A stretch of 64,000 bases of DNA from the NCBI GenBank assembly GCA_033439265.1, contig JAVTVX010000005.1:72001-136000 (forward strand). Reading direction: 5' to 3'. Shown here piece after piece: positions 36,601 to 47,872 of the stretch; position 1 is the stretch's first letter, and each line of letters begins with the position of its first letter. The position numbers were made by a program, and so were the translations under genes. The notes under the pieces were generated by a model that made no database searches, was not told where the DNA came from, and saw nothing but the letters and a program-made list of their open reading frames with translations. This DNA comes from Dillenia suffruticosa. Lineage: Eukaryota > Streptophyta > Magnoliopsida > Dilleniales > Dilleniaceae.

Positions 36601-37700
36601 ATTACCAGCTACAATTGGCACTCAGCAAACCTCATGGGGTATTAAATGAAAGCAATGGAAAGAAAGCAACCTTAAGAGACATGATAGGTATAATAGAAGA
36701 TATGGCGAACCAATGATGGACATCATAAGAGACGTGATGATGCAACCTTAAGCTCACACAAACACAGATCAGAATAATCATATGCAAGTGCAAACCGAAT
36801 CCAGTGAACATAGAGAAAGTTCTGGATTTCGACAAGCTCTTTGGGTACTTTAGCAAACGAAATACGCCAAAGTTCCATAACAGGGCAGCCCCGATAGTGG
36901 TTGATATGCGTATTGCAGCTCTAGAAAAATCTTTGTTACCTTTATTTGTCACGAGTTGAAAGTGAGTTTGATAATGGATCTTCCAGGGAATGATGCAACC
37001 TTCTAGTGGAAAACGAAACTCAAATTTGGAATTAACCACTCTTTGTGTCTTGGGAACAATTCCTAGAACTCTTTCGGGATAAGTATTTGTCAATTACCTC
37101 CCAAGATAAGATGATGGCCAACTTCCTCAATCTCACACCAGGAACTTATGAATGATTGAGTATGAACGAACCTCTCCTAGCATTAGCACGGAAAGATAGA
37201 AGGTTAGAAGGTTCATTCGAGGATTAAGATATGGGATTCGAGGTAAGCTGATTAGAGTTGATATTACAACATAAGAGAATATAGTAATATTAGCCTAGAA
37301 TGTAAAGGCCAACGAAATCGTTCATCCATGACCAGGGAAGAGGAGAGCAGATAATTCTGACATCAGAGAAAAATAAACAACAGGGATCTGGTAACAGATA
37401 AGCAAATTCTACTTGTCAAACTTGTGGAGAGAAACATAAAGAGGAGTGCTGCAATTTGATGCAAAGAAAAAAAAAAAAAAAGGAGAAAGGCTTGTTAGTT
37501 TGAACCGTATGAGATTTGCAAAGGTGCCCCACATGAGGACTTAAATGTCCAAAACTTAGGCTCGCCAAAGAAATGTTAAAGAGGAGTTCTGCAGCGAGGT
37601 CTCAGAAAAGCACAAAGAAGAGTACGAACTTTCCAAATCACGAACAATACGTGACATCACTCAAGGGAACACTAGCGTAGAGACACCAACGATGCACAAC
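36600..37700 (+). mobile_element. Ty3/gypsy-type LTR retrotransposon fossil, gag region
   Basis: The plus strand carries decayed gag features in the expected order: the retrotransposon-gag core block (about 36990-37130), a following helical region (about 37190-37310) and a cysteine-rich zinc-knuckle-like block (about 37415-37455). No polymerase, integrase or clear LTR is present, so this is a broken remnant with many lesions and looks old. The long minus-strand frame over 36632-37093 is its shadow. Confidence 0.6.
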
Positions 37701-38501
37701 CTAACATAAATTGTAGCAAAGCACAACTAAAATTCCAGACAAGGGGGTTCTCTGGGCTTGGAAAACCTCCAAAATGGATTGTACAATGCCCTTAATCATC
37801 ATATACATCATTCATTGTGAATGGTACCGTGGTGTGAAAATTTCGAAATGTTACACCAAATTCCGTGGTTTTTACCTTCACCTTAATGGATTTTTCACAT
37901 AAAAATTTAGCATCTTGATTTTGGTTGGTTTGTGTTAATTTGTGATTATATTAGTTGGTTTATTATGATCATGAGTTTATTTGGAGGCACAAATCCACAT
38001 CCATAGGCCCAAATCTACATTTCAAAATGAAAAATTAAAGAAATTAGAGATTGCGTGAGTAAGCAGTTATATGTCAGCAGTTATATGTCATTTCTATTGT
38101 AAGCTATCACAATTAGAACACAAAATCTTCTATTAATTATTTGGCTTCTTTTTCATTCAAAACAATGAAAATAAACTTCAGGAGTCCAAGAAAAGCAAGA
38201 TTAATATAAAATGTCTTTTCAGGACAATTTTTAAATTCCCAATACTAAAGATTATACAGAGAAGCTCCTAAGTTTAACTCCTGACTATAAGAAAACAAGA
38301 TATACAAAAAAGGATCTTTCATGTCCTTTAAATTATGATGAACAAAATGAATAGATTTTCTATCCATAAATAACAATTTTTATTCTTGTTTACAACAAAA
38401 TCTGACACACTCTAATCCAAAAATACCCATTTGAGATTGGTTTAGGCTTTTGTACTAATTTATATACCTCCAATTAAGGTTTGCAGTACCCTAAAGTATA
38501 A
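37701..38501. other. Intergenic DNA, probably 3' flank of the kinase gene
   Basis: This 0.8 kb holds nothing recognisable. The kinase stop codon is at its right border, so part of it should be the kinase 3' UTR. Confidence 0.4.
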
Positions 38502-40735
38502 CTAAAAGTACTCAAACTCAACATAAGAAGAATCATTTGAACAACTATTGTTGCTCTTATGAACACCACCTCCAATCTCTGTCATTTTGTTTTCTGCATG
38601 TGGTGCTGTTCTATCTTTCTCTTTGGAAGCAAATTGTGAGAAGTCAACAGGCTCTGGTATGTGGGGAGGTAAGGCACTCCTTACTAAAGCCCAATTGACT
38701 CCTTCAAAGAACGGGTGTTGCTTTATTTCTGTAGCTCCTCTCTTGTAAGCAATTCTTTTGTGAGGTTCTTTAACCAGAAGTCCTCGAATCAAATCACGAG
38801 CCATGACACTCACATTGGGAGTGTCTGGGAATCTCAATGGCTGGCCTACAACATTAAAGAGTGTAGCTCTATTTCCGGCCCCTTTGAAAGGAGTTGTCCC
38901 ATGCAACAACTCATACAAGAAAATCCCAAAGGTCCACCAGTCAACTGCACTACCATGGCCTTCGCCACGTATAATCTCTGGGGCTAAATACTCATGTGTC
39001 CCAACAAATGACATCGACCGGACATTTGTGGGCTCTGCCATTAGTTCTGGCAATGCACCCCCAACGAAGAGACCAAAATCTGATTTGGATTTACGATTCT
39101 TTTTACTGGGCAATATGCGTGGGAAAAAGCTTGATGGCTGAATACAGCCATGAACTGCATGTTGATCATCCAAAATGCCCGAGTTGCTGCTGCTCTGACC
39201 ACTACTGTTGCTTACATGGACAGATGATGACTTGACAAGTGTTGGATTGACAGAGCACTGTAATGATAGGTCAAAGTCAGAGAGCATGATGTGGCCTTCG
39301 TCTCTTACGAGCACATTTTCTGGCTTCAGGTCTCTGTAGACGATCCCCAACATATGCAGGTACTCCAGCGCCAACAGTACTTCTGATGCATAAAAACTGC
39401 AAAAAAGGAACTAAGAATATGTCAATTTCCATAAGCTAAAGTTTGGGTAGTAAGTAACCAAAATAAGCTATGGATAGAAACAGATTGAGGAGGGGGGGGG
39501 GAGGAAGGGAGTGGTGACACTTGGGTTGCTTATCTTCTTTCAATAATAGGATGGTTATACTATGACAGATCATTGATAGCTGCAAACATATTTTCACCTT
39601 GTATGAGTTAATTTTACATGTAAGTGCAACTCATTAGAAGGTAGATATTACAGGAAAACGCTGCTTTCTCGAAGAGATCTAGTATGAACAGTTGGGGGGG
39701 GGGAATGGTACTAAACAAAAATTTTCTGAAAACATGCTTATTTTTTGGCACGTGATTAGCTTCTGATTTATGGAAGTCCTTGGTGGAATTTACAAAAAAA
39801 AGAATAATCTGTCCAAATTAGTAATTAAATGCATAAACATAGAATAAAAGCAAAAATTCAAGATACGAATACAAGATTGAAGTTTATGCCAGGGATTATC
39901 TCAAAGGTACTTACCGGGCAGCTTCTTCAGTGAAGTGCTTATTAGGTTGCTTCTGTCGTAGAGCGTGAAGGTTTCCACCATTACAGAACTCCATCACCAA
40001 GCAATAGAACTTATCGGTCTCAAAATATGAGTACAAGGTTGGGAGGAATGGATGGTCAAGAAGCGAAAGAATCTTCCTCTCTGTTTGCGCTCTAAGTATC
40101 TTGTTTCTACTTGCAAGAGACCCCTTGTCCATAACTTTCATGGCAAAGTAGGCATTAGTACCTCTGAGTTCCACAAGATAGACACTCCCAATATCTCCAT
40201 AACCGAGGCGCTTCAGGAGCCTAAAATTGCCCAAACCAAGAGGGGAGTTGTTGACACTGGCCTTATTTATAGCATCCCACCGGAAATCGCCTCCAGTGTG
40301 TGGCCTAAGTGGTGCACAAGAGCTCTCCATGCTGTTACTGCGCACACCAACATTGTGGTGTCGACCATGATCAGGAAGTAGCTGGCTGTTTTTACCATCA
40401 CTAGTCTTTGCACTTGGCAATATTGTCGTTGTGGTTGGTGTTTCTTGAGTGCTCACAAGCCTGCCAGCACTTGCGAATGGAATATTTTTCTCTTGAGAAG
40501 GACTCATAGGGGTACATTGATCAGGGTTATTGGTTGAATTCGGTTCATTTTTGGCAAGTGAATCTGTCGAGCCAGTTTCAGATGGGGAAGAATTAGTTGA
40601 ATTGCTACTACTTTTTGCAATTGGGTCCTTCTTCTTGTCATAAGATGGTATTTGGGATTTATTAGTACCACCACCCTTGCAGATTGGATCCACCTCATTG
40701 GGCTCAACCGGAGATTGTGATGAATCGTTGCTCAT
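38502..40735 (-). CDS. AGC1.5: AGC-VIII serine/threonine protein kinase (AGC1.5-like)
   Basis: A plant AGC1-type kinase. Arabidopsis AGC1.5 and AGC1.7 act at the plasma membrane/cytoplasm in polar growth of pollen tubes, downstream of PDK1. Two exons, 39915-40735 and 38502-39396, join inside Arg274 (CG|T) to give 571 aa. Residues 1-165 are a Ser/Thr/Asn-rich tail. Kinase features: the loop [10 protein letters not shown] (178-187), invariant Lys200 in [12 protein letters not shown] (294-301), DFD (314-316) in place of DFG as is diagnostic of plant AGC-VIII, and an insertion of about 85 residues with a basic KKNRKSKS patch. The activation segment is [14 protein letters not shown] (401-414), whose Ser403 is the likely PDK1 target. 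It ends FEYF, a hydrophobic PIF-type (FxxF) PDK1 docking motif. All key residues are present. Which AGC1 member it is remains less sure than the class. Confidence 0.93.
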
Positions 40736-42016
40736 CTGGAAGTAAAAATTCTTTTTAATAGAAAAGGAAATTTGTATTAGAGGTGAATAACAATGTATAA
40801 GGATTTCAAAGAATAAGAAATCCATAACTGGCAAAAAAAAATGAATTACAAGAGTAAGATAAAAACCTAATGAAGGACTCTACGATCCATTTTCAGTAAA
40901 CTATAAACTATGGAGCCTTTCCTGCTAATTAGGAGTCACAAGACAATTAGAATATTAGTATAAACCCTCCCAGCACAAACACATAAGCAAATCAAATTGT
41001 ATAAATAGACTGAATAGGAGAAAACTACCTCTGAAAGAAGACAACTCTGTGTTGTTAACAGTAGATGAACAGCATAAACTTTGAGAAACTTCTTTCTGCT
41101 ATTATATTAATATCCAAATACATGTAGCCATTTTCTTTTAAACATAACTTATATGAACTAATTTTACTTAATTCACTCTCATAAAAAAATTCACAGAGTA
41201 TCCTATCCACTTCTTTTCCAAGTACTTTATCCTCTATGTCCCGGCATTTCTCTATGATTTACCAGATTAATTGTTACAATGTGGTCTGTGTGTCCTCACC
41301 TATATTATTATGAACATTTGAGCTGTTTGTTTCCTAGTAATCCTAATTTGCTATTACTTATTGAGATTTGTTTGGCTTTATTCCTTGATCATTAATAATT
41401 GTTTTCTACAAATTTATTTATATTTTTCGAACAGTTCTCTTTTTGTCTCTAATTAGATAAGATGGAGAAGGAACATAAGTATTAACCATTGTCTCTAAAA
41501 ATTTTTTGTGTTGTGAAATGCTTAGCCCAAACTATAGTTACTGTCTTCTGGGTGAGTTTGTCAATCCTCACTATAACTTTATGAAGTATTACTAATTCAA
41601 TATTCATTTATAAATCATCTCGTTCAAATTACAATTGTCAATTGTGTCTATAAATACAAAAACATTAGTTTGGGTAAATGTTTTTATTCCAAAAGTTTCG
41701 CAAGCAAAAAATTACTTTCTGATGTCTATGAATCCACCTAATAGCAATAATAATAATAATAATAATATAGCAGAGGAACCCCCCCCCCTTCCAAAAAAAG
41801 GATAGAAATATAAGCATTCGTCCTTTTACAATGCTTTTCTTCTGGTATCAGCCCCATAATGCATAGATATGGGCATTGAATTTCACATATATATTTAGGT
41901 ATGTTCTGCATTACATTAATATACAAAAAAGGAAGAAAAAGATGCAATAAAAACAAAAAAGAAAAATGAACACAGAGAAATTGACATAAAAAAAAGGATA
42001 AAGATTGAAGACGAAC
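40736..42016 (-). other. Probable leader (5' UTR) intron of the AGC kinase
   Basis: The bases before the kinase ATG on the coding strand are ttactttccag-like (acttccag|ATGAGC), so a splice acceptor abuts the start codon. A good donor, ggatttgag|gttcgtc, lies at 42016-42017. The 1.28 kb between is AT-rich and non-coding, with ATA triplet repeats (41747-41766) and a C-run (41780-41789). RNA evidence is needed for the exact join. Confidence 0.55.
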
Positions 42017-42240
42017 CTCAAATCCAAGAAGAGTTGAATGCAATGATTAGTGGATTGTGGGGACTGCGTCTACCTTCCCCGTTACATTAAATTCGTCCAT
42101 CGTTGATAAGAGGTGTTCATGCGATCTTTGTAACCAATATTAAAACTTGGTTCATTTCTTGAATGGAAATTGGAGGGGAGAGAGAGGGGGGGGGAAGGGA
42201 TCATGAAAATCCAAAAGTGAAAAAATGGGTAACAAAATTC

Positions 42241-42276
<36 letters not shown>

Positions 42277-42300
42277 GTGAGTGGAACGGAAGGAAACGGT
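42017..42300 (-). promoter_or_regulatory. Probable AGC kinase leader exon and upstream GA/CT-rich region
   Basis: Upstream of the inferred donor lies a gene-like leader. A purine-rich run (42175-42199) and a (GA)n microsatellite (42245-42273) on the plus strand appear as CT-rich leader or core-promoter sequence on the coding strand. Confidence 0.4.
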
Positions 42301-43722
42301 CTCCGTCTTGAGTGTTTGGTTGCGCGGGAAACGGATGGACAGCCGTTTTTTCCTGTTGGGGTCATTGATTGGTCTTTACTTTTAGATATTGTTAATCCAA
42401 TCCAACGTTAATGCCGACCAGGCGACCACCCTTTGTTTTCATCATCCGACACTCGGCCTCTTATTTTTTGGCTATCACTTCTCTTCGTCTTAAATGTTAA
42501 AGTATGAATTGAAAATTTTTCTTGATAACTAATGATAAAAATACTTGTAGAATAGTAGTTTGTCATCATCTATCTCACAACATTATGATAAATTTTGTGT
42601 TGGAGAGTATGTTATTAACATTCACAAAATTGTTATTCAAATCCATTTTAAATTTTTTACATATTAAACTGACTAAAAATTCTTATTTAATTAAAATAAT
42701 TTATTCTCAACTCAATTTTTTCTCTATATTTTTACTTATTTTACTTGCCTTTTTAAACACAAAAAAATAATCCTCCTACCTTTTGATCTGCCATGCCGCA
42801 AAAGTCATTCTATTAAGAGTTTGGAGACAAGGGTAATGCCTAATTACTGAGTATATGACATAAAATTTATTATTATTTCTTTGTGTACCCGTATAATTAG
42901 TAATAGAATTCATAGAGAAGTTTACACATGATAAATTTATTATTATTTCTATATATTAATAATATATATCATTTTTTAAAGTTTGTCATTTTCACGATAA
43001 TTACTATACCATGCGAAAGAATTTTTGAATAATTTTTGTTGAGAAAAATATGAGAAATTTTCTTTGCACATTTAGTAATTGTGACAAAATAATAATATAT
43101 ATATTTTATAATCATGAAAACTCAATTTTTTTTTTTTTTTTGTGGTAAATATGAAAACTCAATTGAGTGTACAGTGATGAGTCATCTGGATATGTATAAT
43201 ATCCAAATTTTATAAAAATAATAATATATATTAAACAATTATACAAATTTTAATTTAGATGTAGGCTCACTTAATTAGTAAATGTTGTAAAAAAATTTCC
43301 ATATTATAAATACCAAAACTGAAAGTCAATATTGAAAATAGAAAAAGATATATACAATTACCGTATTTAGAGGGTATTCAATTAAATTTATAATTTTTTT
43401 TTTAAAATTATGTTATAAAATATTTAAAATTTTATTAAATTTGTTAAGTAAAATTTTTCTAAAAATTTTATAAAATTTTAAAATAAGATATTTATTGTAA
43501 CTTTTTTTGAGAGATATTTTTTATAAATTATTTTCTTTTAACCTATAAACTAATAATTCTGAATCAACAACAACATGCCACGGAAGCATTGAGAATGCAC
43601 CTAGGGGTGGGGGAATCAAACAAGCGGGGGAAGTCGTCGCGGGGGTTGTTGGAGAGGTGCAGAAAGCACAAGGAAAGGATGAAGCGTTGGAGACTTGGGG
43701 GAAAGAATCTGTAGAGAAAAGA
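42301..43722. other. Intergenic region between divergent kinase and nitrobindin-like genes
   Basis: The two genes point away from each other, so this 1.4 kb should hold both promoters. Most of 42480-43520 is very AT-rich with T-runs (43120-43141). Composition rises near 43560-43722, the likely nitrobindin-like leader. The leader holds two out-of-frame ATGs (43575 and 43595) before the inferred start; the first makes a six-codon upstream frame. Confidence 0.45.
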
Positions 43723-46700
43723 ATGCATCCATCAATAGAAGCGGTGTCGTTCTTGCTGGGAACCTGGAGAGGCCAAGGCGAGGGTGGTTTCCCGACCATC
43801 AATTCTTTTTCCTATGGTGAAGAGATCTCCTTCACTCCTTCCCCTACCAAGGTAGCTACAAAAAACACTAATATAATCTCTCCCCCCTCTCTCTTTCTCA
43901 CTTGAATAATTTTTAGCCTGTGATAGCATATACTCAGAAGACATGGAAATTGAGCTCAGGAGAGCCTATGCACGCTGAGAGTGGATTCTGGCGTCCCAAA
44001 CCTGATGGCTCCATTGAAGTTGTCATTGCTCAGAGTACCGGTCTTGTTGAAGTTCTGGTATGTTATTCCTAACCCCCTTATTATTTCTATTTCCGTTCCC
44101 ACTCCCATTCCTCAATTTTAAAACCCTAGGGCAACTGTGTTTCACTCATCCCATTCCATTTATAAGTGAAATTACTCTCTTTGCTCCTTCTACAATGAAA
44201 AACCAGCAAGGGAGGTACGATGCGCAGGAGAAAGTGGTGAAGCTTCAAAGTGAACTTGTGGGAAATGCTACAAAGGTATGAATGATAATGCCAATAGGTT
44301 TAATTTTTGCACTACAAAGACTACACTAGCATCTGAGCACCTGAAATGTCAGGACCTGAGCACTTTTAGCGTTTTAGTGGTGATGGTGCAGTACAGATCC
44401 AAGGAGAAGGAGGGAGATGGAAAATTGAAATCTTGTATTTCCCTAAATATCCCTAATAATTACATGTAATCTCCGCAAAAAGATGATTTGTTTCCAAAAT
44501 AAAATCAATTTCTATCTGATTCCTATGCCTGCGGATAAGAGCAGAAATTTGGCATTGGTTGCCCACCATAAGAGTATAACCGGAAATTTTAAAAGCTGCT
44601 ACCAATTTAGTCCTATCCCAGGGCAATGGGCAATCAACATTGATCTTGGATAGGATGGCGTTAAATAGAGAAAATTAGTCAATGACATTCTTAATGTTGA
44701 GGTGTAGGTGGATTGACATATATGTTAATGTTCTACAATCAATACCAAGCCTAGTTGTTTCTCTGGATCAAGTCAGCTTTACAAGTCATATGATTAGGCC
44801 CCCAACATGAAAAAAGTTTAATCTTATATCTTCAATGTTGACGGAAAACAATGCCACCTTTGCTACTTCTTCCTGTCTTCAAGCAATTGTTCTACAACTT
44901 GATACCCTGAGAATAATATTTTTTTTTCCTTGTAAATAGGGAAGTTATGGTGGATCTTGATCAATTTAAGTGTCTACTTTGCCATGCCTTTGTCTTTTCA
45001 CTCAGTTTGGAAGGGAACTAAAGAAAATTTCTATGTGAGGTGAGATATTCTTGAAACAACAACCAGCTAGATTAGACTTGATGGGGAAAAATAAAGAAAA
45101 ATGAAGAAAAAATTGGTCCTTTCACTAGTAAATAGAGCAATGGAGAAGTTATTTCATGCGAAGATTTCTTGCTACTACTGATTATAAAGAGAGAGAAAAC
45201 GAAGGTTGCTTGACTTGATTGCAGATGTTTTGAGGTCAGATGGTAGGAGTTACTTGACGAGGTTACTAGGACGGCATAGAGAGTTGCATGTTGTGCATGC
45301 ATGTTAATGTGCTATATAGTCTGATGCCAAATGTGGGGTTCCAAGTGCTTTAATATTTCAGGTCTTTCAGAATCTAGAGGAGAATGAAAATGAATAGGAC
45401 AAAGTTGAAAGTGTTGACAAACAAAGAGGAATTCAGAGAGGAGATGACTAAATAACCAGCCGATTTCAAAATATGAAAGAATGAGCATTCTATTCTAAAT
45501 CTTAATTTTTTTAATCTCTTAAATAAATGTGATATATTTTCATATTTTACCAGTGATATTACTTAATCAGAACAATATTTTTATATAAAAATGGATAATT
45601 GTTTTCTGAATAAATATAAAATAGCAATTATGCTCATATTTTCTAATAAATTTTTATATAATGGTGAAATTTCTAATAAATTTTAATAAAATTTTTTAAT
45701 CCGGTTTCTGGATAGGCTGAGCAGCTTATCCTTGCCTAGCAATTTTTATTTGCTAACAATAACAAATATTAAATAGATACAATTAGTTGTGAAAGTCTAG
45801 ATGTCATCAAAGTGAAGTGAGAAAGATGCCATGCAGCATTTTTTAGAGTTATTGTAGTCTTAATTTTGATTTTATTTTTGTATTTATTTTGGGGCTTTGC
45901 ATATATAGTTAGGCACTAGGATATCATGCTTTTGGAATACTAAATTAATTGCTGACAAAGCTCTGAAGTTATCTTTCGCTTTTGTCATAACATGGTGTTC
46001 AGGCTTGGGTTTTGGGTATTGAAAGGAAGATGTTGATTTCAATGCAAAAACTGTTGCCATATGACCACTTTACACCCTCATATTGGGAAATCTGATATGT
46101 GTGAGTTTGTGTGTGTGTGTGTGTGTGTGTGTGATATTTTCGAAATCCTGTGAATTTTAATTTCTTTTCATATACTGATAATTGCAACAAGTTGAGAAAA
46201 GAAAAAAGGAAAACGAAAGTTAACCAAAGAGGACAAAGGAGGGGTACAATAGTTGAACCGATGGTTCTCCCCTTAAGAGGGGTTTCTTGGCTACACCTTG
46301 ATACATATCAGTTAGTTTTCTTTCGCTTAGCTTGAGTTGCTGAGATATAAACTAATAAATACACCGTAGGAGTGGGCAGAGATAAGGGGGTGCAGGGTAG
46401 GCAACTGTCCGCCTGAAATTTGGGGAAAAAAATTTAATATGTACACGTTTAGCGACATTTTATAAGATATCCCACAAATGCCGTTAAAAGTCACTGAAAA
46501 TAGCAGTAAAAACACCGCCGTAAAAGTTGTCAATGTCAGTAAAATTCTTAAAAATGTAATTCAAATTTTTTATAGTGCTATTTGTTTCCTAAAAGTTACC
46601 ATGTTTGACCATAACTATTGGTTTACCATTTAGCATCTAATAGAACATCAATAAGAGAAAAACCTGCACTACCTAACTTTCTGAAACAACTTGCAAGACT

Positions 46701-47837
46701 AGCTACAACTTGAGAAGGCACTCTTTTATCCATTAAGCATAGCAAAACAGTAAGAGAACACATCATACATCTCAGTGCAGACAAAGCAAAAATTACAATC
46801 TATAGTAAACCCAACAATAAACCAAAGCAAAAAGGGATTATTTACATTTTAAGTATGTTTCAGGCAATAAAACTTTAGTATAATCTAATTAAATCCTAAC
46901 AAAGATTTCATTTCTCTTGAAAATATAATCTTATCAAGTCCTAACAAAGATTTCATTTCTCGAGTCACAACATCCAAATATCTACCATAAATCTGAAAAA
47001 ACTATCAGAAGGGCAGAAAAGTTACCAGTGATCAAAAGAAACCGGAAGAAAGCTGTTTCATGAAGACAATGCTCTCTCTTACCTTCCCAGCCAAAATAAC
47101 GAGTTTTTTCTGCCCTTTTGATAATTTTTTCCTGATTTGCTGCAGATATTTGGATGTTATCACTCAAGAGAATTGAAATCTTTGTTGGGGTTTAATTAGA
47201 TTATGTAAAAGATTTATTGTCTGAAACATGTTTAAAATGTTAATATCTCATTTTGCTTTGGTTTATCATTGGTTTTACTGCAGATTTTAATATTCAATTA
47301 TGATAGGATGCTGCCCCTACATATAACTGGGAGCATGTAGATAGAAAATAATAAAATCGTATCGTTCAAGTTTGAGCTTTGAAGTTCTTTTTTGTTTCAA
47401 AAATCACAAATTCATAGTCACTTTTACCCGAAGGTAGTGGTGGATAAGCCCCAACTTTGGTGTTCTTCGAAATCGAGAATATGCCCTTTTGGATGAGAAT
47501 ACCTGAATGATCATACAATTTTTGCAATGCATAAGTTTTTCTATGCTTGTGATTGAGAAAAAGTTTTTGCTATTCTTGGAATTTGGTATGGCATGTCTTC
47601 CATCAAGACTTTACCACTTTTGATTCGAGAATGGGTTGCAAGCTGGCCCTTGAGGTTAGAAAATGATAGAAAGAATAACCAAAAATTTGATGTATTATGA
47701 CACTGTTTGGTAAAAATATCTCCTTCATATGCCACAGGCTCTCAAAACCTTTTCTTCTGCTGAGGCACTGTTTGGAAAAAATAATGCCTATTTTCTGACA
47801 TCCTGCTCCCTCAAACTAGTATCGGTTTGATGTATGT

Positions 47838-47872
<35 letters not shown>

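Noticed and set aside
36632-37093. 153-codon minus-strand frame
   Set aside because: It is the shadow of a gypsy gag fossil on the plus strand.
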